From Peribacillus tepidiphilus (GTDB taxonomy: Bacteria; Bacillota; Bacilli; Bacillales; DSM-1321): a DNA stretch of 64,000 bases. A program made the translations under genes and the position numbers. Location: contig NZ_WIAQ01000024.1 of assembly GCF_009466385.1 (NCBI RefSeq), positions 1 through 64,000 of the forward strand. The letters are read 5' to 3'. The notes under the pieces were generated by a model, which saw only the letters and a list, made by a program, of their open reading frames with translations, was not told the DNA's origin and made no database searches. This document shows, piece after piece, positions 7,240-15,397 of the stretch (position 1 is its first letter; the number at the start of each line of letters is the position of its first letter).

Positions 7240-8811
7240 ATGTCAAGGATGGAACAGGTGCTACATCAAATTTCAAAAATCTTTTATGACCAAAATATCA
7301 GTGAGGAATCTTTAGGAGTTAATCTTGAACAACCAAATACTTCATTTGATTCCGTACTTATAAAAAAACTAGCAAAATCCCAAACTTTAACACATGGAAC
7401 TTCCACAAAACAAACCCATCTTGCTTTTACTGGAAAAGATATGGACATATTCCCATATTTACATAATTATAGTTATTTAGACTCACCTCAACCAGAAACT
7501 AACTTCAAAAGAAGGTACGTCTTAGAATTACCAATAACCTTGTTATCAAATAATATGAACTACCTTGCAGGAGAAAAAATTGAGGAGGAAGATAAAATAA
7601 TTGAAAGTTATACAACAACTGCTAGAAGTAGAAGAAGCGATAATACACAACAAATAGAGGTCTCATATATAAGAGAGGACGATAATAATTTTGTTAATTT
7701 CAGAAAGCAATTGTATACAGGTGATTACATAATATTCCTTAAGTATTACAAACAACCCAAATACATTGTATTAGGAATCAAAGATCGTGATAGTTCCAAA
7801 TATCAATTGGATAATTTTGAAGGTTTAACAATTATAAATAAAGTCGAGCCCACCCATGTAACAATAACAGAAACAGACAGCCAAAATTCATTGACAAGAG
7901 AAACGAATAGTTTATATGAAAGTCCAACATTAAACAAAATTATTAACTTATTAGAACGTAACCCTAATCTAATACTTTATGGACCACCTGGAACTGGAAA
8001 AACATACTATGTAAACCAATTAAAAAAATATTTTGATTTTAGCGAGATTATTACATTTCATCAATCATACTCATATGAACAATTCGTTGAAGGGATAACG
8101 GCTAAAGTAGATCAAAATTTAGGACAACTTACTTACATTATTGAAAAAGGAATATTTAGAAATATATCTGAATATGCAAGGAACAATAGCGAAAAGAAAG
8201 TCGCATTATTCATTGACGAGATAAATCGGGGCAACGTCTCTAAAATTTTTGGGGAACTTATTACCTTAATAGAGAAGTCCAAAAGAGAAAATGAAAGTGA
8301 AGAGACTAGTGTTAAACTTCCATATTCAAAGGAGTATTTCACTGTTCCAAAGAATCTTTACATTATTGGCACTATGAACACTTCTGATCGTTCTGTTGCA
8401 CTAATAGATATTGCGTTAAGAAGAAGATTCTCATTCTTTGAAATAACTCCTAACTTTACATTCTTTGAGCAAACTAATGAAAAGATTGAGAATACAATCA
8501 AAGCAATAAAAAATATTAACGGTTACATTAAAAAAGTTATCGATAAAGAGCATATGATCGGTAACAGTTATTTCTTCAGTTTGCTAAATAAAAATGAAAG
8601 TGAATTAGATGATGAAATTAAATATATTTGGGTTTATCAGATTTTACCTTTGCTTCAAGAGTATTTCTATACAAATCCAAAAACTATTACCGATGTCTTA
8701 GGCTCTCTAGTTCTTGATAGTGATCAACGATTCTCATTCAGTATCAACTATGAAATTTCGAACGAAGATTTATTAAAAACAATTGAAACAATTGCCTCAA
8801 AGGAATTATAA
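7240..8811 (+). CDS. McrB-like AAA+ GTPase subunit of LlaJI/BsuMI-type restriction enzyme
   Basis: A 523-residue motor subunit. Residues 1-230 form a domain of no obvious family, probably for DNA target recognition. The AAA+ module follows, with Walker A GPPGTGKT (248-255), Walker B VALFIDEI (D326, E327) and MNTSDRS (379-385), close to the GTP-binding signature MNTAD of McrB. Arginine fingers in LRRRF follow. It works with the McrC-like nuclease 2 bp downstream, using NTP hydrolysis to translocate or activate cleavage. The ATG at 7240 has AGAGGTGA upstream, so the longer frame from 7192 is rejected. With two linked m5C methyltransferases this is a restriction enzyme protected by methylation (LlaJI-like), not a methyl-dependent McrBC enzyme. 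Confidence 0.85.
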   Translation: MSRMEQVLHQISKIFYDQNISEESLGVNLEQPNTSFDSVLIKKLAKSQTLTHGTSTKQTHLAFTGKDMDIFPYLHNYSYLDSPQPETNFKRRYVLELPITLLSNNMNYLAGEKIEEEDKIIESYTTTARSRRSDNTQQIEVSYIREDDNNFVNFRKQLYTGDYIIFLKYYKQPKYIVLGIKDRDSSKYQLDNFEGLTIINKVEPTHVTITETDSQNSLTRETNSLYESPTLNKIINLLERNPNLILYGPPGTGKTYYVNQLKKYFDFSEIITFHQSYSYEQFVEGITAKVDQNLGQLTYIIEKGIFRNISEYARNNSEKKVALFIDEINRGNVSKIFGELITLIEKSKRENESEETSVKLPYSKEYFTVPKNLYIIGTMNTSDRSVALIDIALRRRFSFFEITPNFTFFEQTNEKIENTIKAIKNINGYIKKVIDKEHMIGNSYFFSLLNKNESELDDEIKYIWVYQILPLLQEYFYTNPKTITDVLGSLVLDSDQRFSFSINYEISNEDLLKTIETIASKEL

Positions 8812-8813
8812 AA

Positions 8814-10133
8814 ATGAAAGTACTAACAACCTACGAATACTCCGAAATTTCATATGACTCTATTGTTGGCGATATTAGGGACCCAATGGCTTTTAAGAAG
8901 ATAAAAGAATTAGAAAATTTATTTAATGATAAGTATACTGGAATAGTTGAGTTTAAACTCAGCAGTATATCATTTAAAAATTTTGTAGGTGTTATTAAAA
9001 TCAAGGACACTTTCATTGAAGTTTTACCTAAAATATATGATTCTTCAAAAAAAGAGGATAATAACCTTAATAAGAATGAGATTTATAAAAATCTCAATTA
9101 TATGATTAATAAATCCTCAAAACTTTCTATAAAAAATGTTGATATTACCAGATATGGTGCAAGTGAGGAAGGCTTTTTCTTAGACTTTTTTATAAACATG
9201 TTTTTACAAGAGTTATACACAAATTTATTCAAAGGTGTATACAAAACTTACGTCACTCAGCAAGAAAATCTTAGATATATTAAAGGACGACTACTTGTTA
9301 CTGAAAACATTAAAAGAAACTTAATTCATAACAAAATGTTTTGTGAGTTTGATGAATTCACTGAAGATAATATTGTGAATCAAATTTTAAAATATACTAC
9401 CAGATTAATGTCACGGATTACGAATTGGCGTCAAAATCAACTACTGGCTGAAAATATTATTCATACCTTTATTGATGTAAGTGATATTTATGCTAATGTT
9501 GAAACATTTAATTTAGTTAGAGAAGACAGGTTACTTGGAACTTATTCAAAACTTTTAAAAATAGCAAAAATGTTCTTGGAAGGACAATCTTTTAATATTG
9601 ACAATGATGAACTATCAAGCAATTTTATATTTTCCGTCGATATGAACATGGTTTTCCAAGAGTATATTTTTGAGCTACTGAATGAATATCGCTCTGAAAT
9701 TTTTAATGAAAACTTAATATTAAGACCACAATACTCAAAAGAGCATTTAATATATGATAGCAATGACAAGGGTGTATTCCATCTAAAACCGGATATAGCA
9801 TTGATTGAAGGGAATCAAGTACAATTATTAATTGATACTAAATATAAGAAACTTAATATTGATAAACATAGAAATGGTGTTAGTGATAAAGATTTATACC
9901 AAATGTTTGGTTACTTTCATAAATATGATCAGCCAGTAATTCACTTATTGTATCCAAGATATGATAAAGATATTAGTCAACATTATAAAATAGAAAAATA
10001 TGGTGAACCTTCAATCTTTGTAAACACATTATCCCTATCAAATAGCCTTTATACGGCCGAAGGTGAAAAGGCCATTGTAAACTCGTTAAAAGAAATTTTT
10101 AATAACCAAATGTCAATAAAGAATGTTTTATAA
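8814..10133 (+). CDS. McrC-like nuclease subunit of LlaJI/BsuMI-type restriction enzyme
   Basis: A 439-residue protein of the McrBC component (McrC/LlaJI R2) family. The N-terminal part (SFKNFVGVIKIKDTFIEVLPKI) matches the McrC beta domain, followed by helical middle sections (LRYIKGRL). The C-terminal PD-(D/E)XK nuclease has D327 in LKPDIAL and D341-T-K343 in LIDTKYK. It starts 2 bp after the McrB-like gene and must be cotranslated with it. A hairpin at 10137-10169 follows. The gene is AT-rich like the rest of the island (visibly more so than the operons beyond 13 kb), which fits horizontal acquisition. Confidence 0.85.
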   Translation: MKVLTTYEYSEISYDSIVGDIRDPMAFKKIKELENLFNDKYTGIVEFKLSSISFKNFVGVIKIKDTFIEVLPKIYDSSKKEDNNLNKNEIYKNLNYMINKSSKLSIKNVDITRYGASEEGFFLDFFINMFLQELYTNLFKGVYKTYVTQQENLRYIKGRLLVTENIKRNLIHNKMFCEFDEFTEDNIVNQILKYTTRLMSRITNWRQNQLLAENIIHTFIDVSDIYANVETFNLVREDRLLGTYSKLLKIAKMFLEGQSFNIDNDELSSNFIFSVDMNMVFQEYIFELLNEYRSEIFNENLILRPQYSKEHLIYDSNDKGVFHLKPDIALIEGNQVQLLIDTKYKKLNIDKHRNGVSDKDLYQMFGYFHKYDQPVIHLLYPRYDKDISQHYKIEKYGEPSIFVNTLSLSNSLYTAEGEKAIVNSLKEIFNNQMSIKNVL

Positions 10134-10136
10134 ATA

Positions 10137-10169
10137 GAAAGAGGCAGGTTTCATTAATCTGTCTCTTTC
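10137..10169 (+). terminator. hairpin after the restriction operon
   Basis: GAAAGAGGCAG pairs with CTGTCTCTTTC (one G-U pair) around an 11-base loop, directly after the McrC-like gene. The T-tail is poor (TATATTGG), so termination may be weak. Confidence 0.5.
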
Positions 10170-10211
10170 TATATTGGACTTGAATTTCCTTTTAATTCAA
10201 CATAATTTAAA

Positions 10212-10265
10212 CGTAAGCGTCAAATAACCCCCATCTTTATAGGTGGGGGTTATTTGACGCTTACG
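10212..10265. repeat. 54-bp palindrome, right boundary of the restriction island
   Basis: Two perfect 22-bp arms (10212-10233 and 10244-10265) flank a 10-base loop. The right arm reads TGGGGGTTATTTGACGCTTAC plus G. A truncated relative lies at 3060-3102. Each arm carries GACGC/GCGTC. The palindrome joins directly to a gene that lacks its 5' end, so it marks an insertion or recombination boundary. It could also fold as a strong RNA hairpin. Confidence 0.8.
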
Positions 10266-10801
10266 ATGAAAGAGAAGATTCGTCCATTTCTCGACTTTTA
10301 GAACTATGTAAAAACGCCTTCTTAGAAAACGTCTACTGGAAATTAAAATACGAGTATGTTATTAGAATACAGAATGAGAGTAAGTTAGACTTTAAGCAAA
10401 TTAGCGATTTAACTGGAATAAGCAAAAGAGATCTTGAAAAATACGAAGTAAGTGTATCTGTTCCAGACAAATATAAATTTCTCGCAATAAAGTACAACCG
10501 TCAAACCCTTGTTAATAAAATTTGCAATCACATATTGATTTCTGAATCAGAAAAATTAATGCTTTATGATGCAGCATTTCATACTAATCATCGTCTAACC
10601 CATGAAAAATTAAATTTGTTTATCTTTTTCTTAAATAGCGGCTTTAGGCTCAGCGAAAATCCTATTGTTGCCGCTCCGCAACTTCCTAGAGTATTAAATA
10701 AAGAAGCCGCTCTCATCAAATATTGGATGAATTTAGATCAAATTAAATCTTATCAAACATTTGAAAAAATAGATGAGGATAACGAAAATCCTTACCATTA
10801 A
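10265..10801 (+). pseudogene. N-terminally truncated gene of unknown function with HTH-like segment
   Basis: Reading is open from within the palindrome (from 10217) to TAA at 10799-10801, but there is no usable ATG with a ribosome site before 10535. The frame translates sensibly from 10265 (DEREDSSISRLLELCKN) for 178 residues, so the gene has probably lost its 5' end to the palindrome. A helix-turn-helix-like piece is visible (LDFKQISDLTGISKRDLEKY). The rest (ISESEKLMLYDAAFH, LNLFIFFLNSGFRLSENP) is helical and unrecognised. A short translation product from the ATG at 10535 (88 aa) is conceivable but unsupported by a ribosome site. The missing 5' part was not found near the left repeat copy. 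Confidence 0.55.
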
Positions 10802-10989
10802 AAAGAAACTACATCAAATTTAATAGAGGATTAAATGTATCAATCCCGTTTTCCTACATCTGGATTAATGCACTTCTACTATGATGACTTTTTAATATTC
10901 TCTGGAATAGACATACACTCTCTCCTAATCTAATGAAATTCTAATTAAAAGTTAACTCTTTTGTTCATAAAATGTAACAAGCCAGCACC

Positions 10990-11460
10990 TCAAAAGATAC
11001 TGTCATTCATTTTAACATTCTCTAATAACCTATCTATCACCCTTTGCTGTTGCTCTTCTGTCTTATTCGACCCTGAAGGTAAGCAAATACCGTTAGCAAA
11101 TAGATCTTCTGAAACATTTCTTCCTTCTTGATGAGGATATATGCAGCGCCTGCAAATAAAGGTTGTATATGAAGTGGCTCTCATACCGGACGGGATTCAA
11201 TGTTATCTTCTTCTAAGGCGTTAATAATATCCATTGGGGAAAGACCTGTCATTTCTTGATCAATTGTTAAGGCAGTCAGCCAACGATTGGATAATGTGCC
11301 TTCAAGTTCCGGCATAAATTCCAGTTCTTCAATATGTCCCAGTGCTTCTAAATATCTATTAAAAACCGTTCTCCTTGTTGAACTCGCTCGTCTAAAACTT
11401 CCAATTGCGCTCTGCCTACACCTGCTAAATATTACTCATTCTATAATTATAGCCAACTTG
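10990..11460 (-). pseudogene. degraded DegT/EpsN-type aminotransferase
   Basis: Pieces of the C-terminal third of a sugar-nucleotide PLP aminotransferase occur in order but in different frames: NYRMSN, then AGVGRAQLEVLDERVQQ, then NRYLEALGHIEELEFMPELE with SNRWLTALTIDQEMTGLSPM and NIESRPV, a TGA (11181-11183) where relatives have Trp, PLHIQPL, and finally VSEDLFANGICLPSGSN. At least three frameshifts and one nonsense codon are needed. The active-site lysine region is absent. EpsN-type enzymes make amino sugars for exopolysaccharide, so this is debris of a polysaccharide locus. It is not functional. Confidence 0.8.
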
Positions 11461-11461
11461 A

Positions 11462-11717
11462 CTGTGCTGGTAATGCGGGGCTTGATCCCGTGCCTGCGCA
11501 GCCCAATGCGGGCTTTCTTTAATGGCTCTTCATCATCAGAAACGAAAACCAGGGGGACTGTCACTCTGGCTTTCTACAAAAATAAAACGAACCAGGAGAA
11601 CCGTCCCACTCGCTTTCCTATCCCAACAAAATTCATGGAGTGCCACCCTATATACAAAGGATTTCCACCCTGCACATGGAATAGTTTAAGAGAGGTAAAT
11701 TTTAAAAGTGATGTCTT
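11462..11717. other. debris region with dispersed-repeat motifs before the sigma-54 activator
   Basis: No convincing gene. It contains GGACTGTCACTCT (near 11555) and GGAGAACCGTCCC (near 11598), which belong to short motif families also seen at 20.96, 25.8, 28.1, 39.0 and 60.5 kb. A rightward open frame across 11287-11721 is judged spurious, because its first half is antisense to the aminotransferase remnant. Confidence 0.4.
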
Positions 11718-11735
11718 ATGAGAGTTGGTGTTTAT

Positions 11736-13508
11736 ATGAGTTTAATGGGTATTCAAGAATCTGTTCAACAAATTGCTGATGCGATTGCGGCTGTATTAAA
11801 GATTGAGGTTGAAATTGCAGACAAGCATTTGTTCAGGGTAGCGGGTACTGGGAAAACAAGATCGGGTATTCTTCGCAAAATGGAGGGCAATTTAGTTTAT
11901 GACTCGGCTATTCGAACCGGAAGAACAATTGTCATTGAAAATCCAGGTTTCAACGAAGTATGTCATCACTGTACGTATTTTCAAAATTGTAGTGAACTGG
12001 GAGAAATTTGTACTCCAATCAAGTTAAATAACGAGATGATTGGGGTTATAGGTCTACTTGCTTTTAATGAAAAGCAGAAGAAACGACTATTTTCCAATGT
12101 AGAGGATAAGAAGCATTTCCTTAATAAAATGGCAGATTTAATTGCAAGTAAGTTAAAAGCGTATGAAATGATGGTAGAGTTAAAAGGATACACGGAGAAG
12201 CTATATAACATTATGAATATGGTAGATCAAGGAATCATCATATTAAATAGTAACCATTCGGTTGAACATATCAATATGAAAGCAAAAATAATTATTGGTG
12301 CAGATCAGCCAGACGATATGGCGCAAGAGTCAAAACAGAAGCTTGAAAAATTCATGAAAAATGCTAATCATGGGGACAAGCAAAAAATTCGATTTAATGT
12401 AAACGGAAATGATAAAGAGTTTTTAATTTTCTGCCAGAATTTTGTTGGTTCTATGTCGCTAATAGAAAAAATGATTGTCATTCAAGATTTAGACGATATT
12501 CAAGAAAAAGCTGAGTTTTCAAATAAAGAAAACAAAAAAGCCTTCAATAATATTGTAGGCACTAGTACACAAATGAAGGAATTAAAAGACTATGCATATA
12601 AGGTATCACGGTCAAATTCGACAGTTTTTATTCAAGGAGAAAGTGGAACTGGAAAAGAAGAGTTTGCTAGAGCCATTCATTTTTCTAGTGAACGGAGGAA
12701 TGGACCATTTATTACTGTCAATTGTGGAGCAATTCCAGAAAATTTACTAGAAAGTGAATTGTTTGGGTATGCACCTGGGGCTTTTACTGGTGCAAACAAA
12801 AATGGGAAAAAGGGAAAATTTGAGATTGCAAATAAAGGAACTATTTTCTTAGACGAAATTGGCGAAATGCCACAAGCCCTGCAAGTGAAAATTTTGAGAG
12901 TCATTCAACAACGTGAAATTGAACAGATTGGCGGAAACCAGATGATACCGATTGATGTCCGCATTATTGCTGCTACGAATCGCAACGTACAACAAATGGT
13001 AAAAGATAAGGAATTTCGCGAAGACTTATTTTACCGACTGAATGTCATACCCATTTTACTCCCACCCTTACGAAATCGACCGGAAGATATAATGGCTCTT
13101 GTACATCATTTTATTAAACTTTTTAATCAGCAATTTCGTTCCAATGTTCTTGGAGTTGGACAAGATGTAAGAGAATTGTTATTAGCCTACAGTTGGCCAG
13201 GTAACGCTCGTGAATTACGAAACTTTATTGAATATATCATGAACTTTATTACCCATGAATATATAACCTTAGAAAATGCAGGGGAATATATTCAGAAAAA
13301 AATAAAGGTAAAGAAACAAGAAGAAAGCAAATTAACCTCAGATATGCCAATTTTTCCTTCTTTGTCTTTAGAGGAAATGGAAAAAAAGTTAATTAAAGCT
13401 GCTATTGATCAAGTCAAACAAAATGGACAAAAAGTGGAAGAAGCTTGTCACCTACTCGGAATTAGTAGAGCCACTTTATTTAGAAAAATAAAATTGTATC
13501 AATTATAG
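11736..13508 (+). CDS. sigma-54-dependent (NtrC-family) transcriptional activator
   Basis: About 590 residues. An N-terminal sensor region includes a cysteine cluster CHHCTYFQNC and ICTPI, as in the GAF-like sensor domain of PrdR/YgeV-type regulators, followed by a PAS-like segment (QGIIILNSNHSVEHIN). The AAA+ domain has Walker A GESGTGKE (301-308), the sigma-54 contact loop GAFTGA (348-353) and Walker B TIFLDEIGEMP. A Fis-type HTH ends the protein (EEACHLLGISRATLFRKI). It activates RNA polymerase carrying SigL (RpoN). The ATG at 11736 fits family start sites; the ATG at 11718 is an alternative, and neither has a strong ribosome site. Three palindromes and a sigma-54 promoter lie immediately downstream, so the RidA-to-symporter cluster is its likely target. 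The ligand is unknown, perhaps a diaminopropionate or N-acyl amino acid. Confidence 0.9.
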   Translation: MSLMGIQESVQQIADAIAAVLKIEVEIADKHLFRVAGTGKTRSGILRKMEGNLVYDSAIRTGRTIVIENPGFNEVCHHCTYFQNCSELGEICTPIKLNNEMIGVIGLLAFNEKQKKRLFSNVEDKKHFLNKMADLIASKLKAYEMMVELKGYTEKLYNIMNMVDQGIIILNSNHSVEHINMKAKIIIGADQPDDMAQESKQKLEKFMKNANHGDKQKIRFNVNGNDKEFLIFCQNFVGSMSLIEKMIVIQDLDDIQEKAEFSNKENKKAFNNIVGTSTQMKELKDYAYKVSRSNSTVFIQGESGTGKEEFARAIHFSSERRNGPFITVNCGAIPENLLESELFGYAPGAFTGANKNGKKGKFEIANKGTIFLDEIGEMPQALQVKILRVIQQREIEQIGGNQMIPIDVRIIAATNRNVQQMVKDKEFREDLFYRLNVIPILLPPLRNRPEDIMALVHHFIKLFNQQFRSNVLGVGQDVRELLLAYSWPGNARELRNFIEYIMNFITHEYITLENAGEYIQKKIKVKKQEESKLTSDMPIFPSLSLEEMEKKLIKAAIDQVKQNGQKVEEACHLLGISRATLFRKIKLYQL

Positions 13509-13522
13509 TATCAAAATGATAC
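13508..13522. promoter_or_regulatory. activator-binding palindrome 1 (candidate UAS)
   Basis: GTATCAAAATGATAC, a perfect inverted repeat (GTATCA/TGATAC) apart from the centre. It overlaps the last base of the activator stop codon. First of three copies upstream of the sigma-54 promoter. Confidence 0.75.
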
Positions 13523-13534
13523 CGCTTGAATTAA

Positions 13535-13549
13535 GTATCAATTTGATAC
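13535..13549. promoter_or_regulatory. activator-binding palindrome 2, also possible terminator stem
   Basis: GTATCAATTTGATAC, centre 27 bp from palindrome 1. It is followed directly by TTTTTTCT, so the same sequence may form a weak terminator for the activator gene. Second of three operator-like copies. Confidence 0.75.
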
Positions 13550-13600
13550 TTTTTTCTACTCCGCTAATTATCAGAAAATAAAGATAATTATGTGTTTAAA

Positions 13601-13615
13601 GTATCAAAATGATAC
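13601..13615. promoter_or_regulatory. activator-binding palindrome 3 (candidate UAS)
   Basis: GTATCAAAATGATAC, identical to palindrome 1. It lies about 85 bp upstream of the -24 element, which is typical spacing for an enhancer used by DNA looping. Confidence 0.75.
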
Positions 13616-13691
13616 CAGATTGTGTACACCAACATTGCTATTAATTTATGCAGTACCCTTCCCCAATGGAGTATAACGCTTTTTATTAGGT

Positions 13692-13707
13692 TGGCACGAT
13701 TATTGCA
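13692..13707 (+). promoter_or_regulatory. sigma-54 (-24/-12) promoter
   Basis: TGGCAC (13692-13697), five bases, TTGCA (13703-13707): a full match to the sigma-54 consensus TGGCAC-N5-TTGCW. It lies 42 bp before the RidA start codon and downstream of three activator palindromes. Confidence 0.92.
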
Positions 13708-13748
13708 TTAAAAATCATAAAGTCATTATTAATACTTGGAGGTCCATT

Positions 13749-14138
13749 ATGCAGAAAAAATTAATCGAGTCCAATGCAGCTCTAAAAGCAATTGGCCCCT
13801 ATTCACAAGCAGTTGCTTATGGTAAGTTCATCTTTCTATCTGGGATGTTACCGATACATCCGTTAACCGGTGAACTAGTCAAAGGAAACATCAGCATTCA
13901 AGCCACCCAGGTGCTAGAGAATATTAAACACTTGCTAGAAGAAACATCCAGTTCTCTAGATCATGTTTTAAATAGCAACCATTTTCTAAAAGACTTAGAG
14001 CACTTTCAAACCGTTAATCAAGTTTACGCTTCTTATTTTGGTGAGTCTTTGCCTGCTAGAAGCTGTATTGAGGTTTCCCTTATTCCAAAGGATGCTCTAA
14101 TTGAAATCGAGGTTATTGCAGGAACAAATCTTAATTAA
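13749..14138 (+). CDS. RidA/YjgF family enamine/imine deaminase
   Basis: A 129-residue Rid protein. The start at ATG 13749 follows TTGGAGG. Family landmarks are IGPYSQAV near the N-terminus, FIFLSGMLP, and the substrate-binding arginine in LPARSCIEVSLIPKDALIEI. Some positions differ from RidA of E. coli (NSNHFLKDL in place of KTTVFVKDL), so it may be a Rid2/Rid3-like variant. RidA hydrolyses reactive 2-aminoacrylate and related imines. The next gene, a diaminopropionate lyase, produces exactly such an intermediate, so this is a plausible safety step. It is first in the sigma-54 operon, 12 bp before dpaL. Confidence 0.88.
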   Translation: MQKKLIESNAALKAIGPYSQAVAYGKFIFLSGMLPIHPLTGELVKGNISIQATQVLENIKHLLEETSSSLDHVLNSNHFLKDLEHFQTVNQVYASYFGESLPARSCIEVSLIPKDALIEIEVIAGTNLN

Positions 14139-14150
14139 GGAGGAGACAAT

Positions 14151-15383
14151 ATGCAGCAAACGAATACCCTTACCATTGACATGCATGTTAATCAACTGAA
14201 AAAACCTTTCTCGCTAGATGTATTATCAGGCTTCTCATTAAATGAGATTAATAATGTTGTAAAATTCCAAATCACTCATCCTTCTTATGCACCGACACCT
14301 CTCGTTCGATTATCTGCTCTAGCAGGCTCTCTCGGTTTCAAGGAGATCTTTGTCAAAAATGAAGCTGAACGATTTGGATTAAATGCTTTCAAAGTGTTAG
14401 GAGGAATTTATGGTGTTGGACAGTATCTTGCCAATCGATTAGGGAGGGATATTGCGACCCTTACCTTCGATGAATTGAAATCTCCTGAGGTTAAAAAAAT
14501 CACCGGTGAAATTACTTTTATCTCTGCAACAGATGGAAACCACGGAAGAGGGATTGCCTGGGCAGCTAGGGAGTTAGGACATAAAGCAATGATTTATATG
14601 CCTAAAGGCTCTTCCTTAAATCGTTTTAAAGCCATCGAATCTGAAGGAGCAATCGTTGAAATCACTGAATTCAATTACGATGATTCAGTACGTTTAGCAG
14701 CCTCCAATGCAGCCGAAAATGGCTGGGTTGTCGTTCAAGATACAGCATGGGACGGTTACGAAGAAATCCCTCTATGGATTATGCAAGGATACGCAACTTT
14801 AGCAAAAGAAGCCGTTGAACAAATGAAGGCCTTTACGGAAGAGCCTCCTACCCACGTATTTTTACAAGCAGGAGTCGGTTCATTTGCTGCTGGGATTGCT
14901 GCCTTTTTCATTCAATATTATCAAGAAAAGCATCCAAAAATCATTGTCGTTGAACCACATCTAGCGAATTGCTACTATCAATCATTTGCTTCAAATGACG
15001 AATCCTTTCAAGTAGTCGGCGGTGAAATGAATACTATTATGGCCGGCCTTGCTTGTGGCGAACCAAACAAGCGAGCTTGGCAAATATTAAGACACTATGC
15101 AGAGGTAGCCTTTACTTGTGATGATCAAATTTCCGCATTAGGCATGAGGATTTTAGGCAACCCGTTAGCAGAAGATTCCCCTATTACCTCTGGTGAGTCT
15201 GGCGCAGTTACCACTGGATTACTCTATTGTTTAGCAAAAGAAGCATGGCTAAATTCCGCTAAACAACATCTAGACTTAAATCAACATTCACGAATTTTAC
15301 TCATTAATACTGAAGGAGATACCGATACGGAGCACTATCGAAAAATCGTGTGGGAAGGTAAATATCCGTACAGTAAAAACTAA
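14151..15383 (+). CDS. dpaL: diaminopropionate ammonia-lyase
   Basis: A fold-type II PLP enzyme of 410 residues that splits 2,3-diaminopropionate into pyruvate and two ammonia. K81 in NAFKVLGG is the expected PLP lysine; relatives have it at nearly the same position. Other landmarks are ATDGNHGRGIAWAAR (phosphate/substrate loop), QAGVGSFAAG and the C-terminal LINTEGDTD. Length fits the YgeX/DpaL family (about 400). AAGGAGGA lies 5-10 bases before the start, and the gene follows RidA by 12 bp and precedes the YgeY-type gene by 14 bp, so it is cotranscribed. The product 2-aminoacrylate explains the adjacent RidA. It acts in the cytosol. Confidence 0.9.
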   Translation: MQQTNTLTIDMHVNQLKKPFSLDVLSGFSLNEINNVVKFQITHPSYAPTPLVRLSALAGSLGFKEIFVKNEAERFGLNAFKVLGGIYGVGQYLANRLGRDIATLTFDELKSPEVKKITGEITFISATDGNHGRGIAWAARELGHKAMIYMPKGSSLNRFKAIESEGAIVEITEFNYDDSVRLAASNAAENGWVVVQDTAWDGYEEIPLWIMQGYATLAKEAVEQMKAFTEEPPTHVFLQAGVGSFAAGIAAFFIQYYQEKHPKIIVVEPHLANCYYQSFASNDESFQVVGGEMNTIMAGLACGEPNKRAWQILRHYAEVAFTCDDQISALGMRILGNPLAEDSPITSGESGAVTTGLLYCLAKEAWLNSAKQHLDLNQHSRILLINTEGDTDTEHYRKIVWEGKYPYSKN

Positions 15384-15397
15384 AGGAGCGAAAAATA

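Noticed and set aside
8814-10133. Classical methyl-dependent McrBC system
   Set aside because: The McrB/McrC-like genes are linked to two m5C methyltransferases; a methyl-dependent enzyme would attack its own host, so a LlaJI/BsuMI-type enzyme is more likely.
10535-10801. Independent 88-codon gene starting at ATG 10535
   Set aside because: The same frame is open and protein-like for another 90 codons upstream, and no ribosome site precedes 10535, so it is the tail of a truncated gene.
11287-11721. 144-codon rightward open frame
   Set aside because: Its first half is antisense to the aminotransferase remnant, it has no ribosome site and its product resembles nothing.
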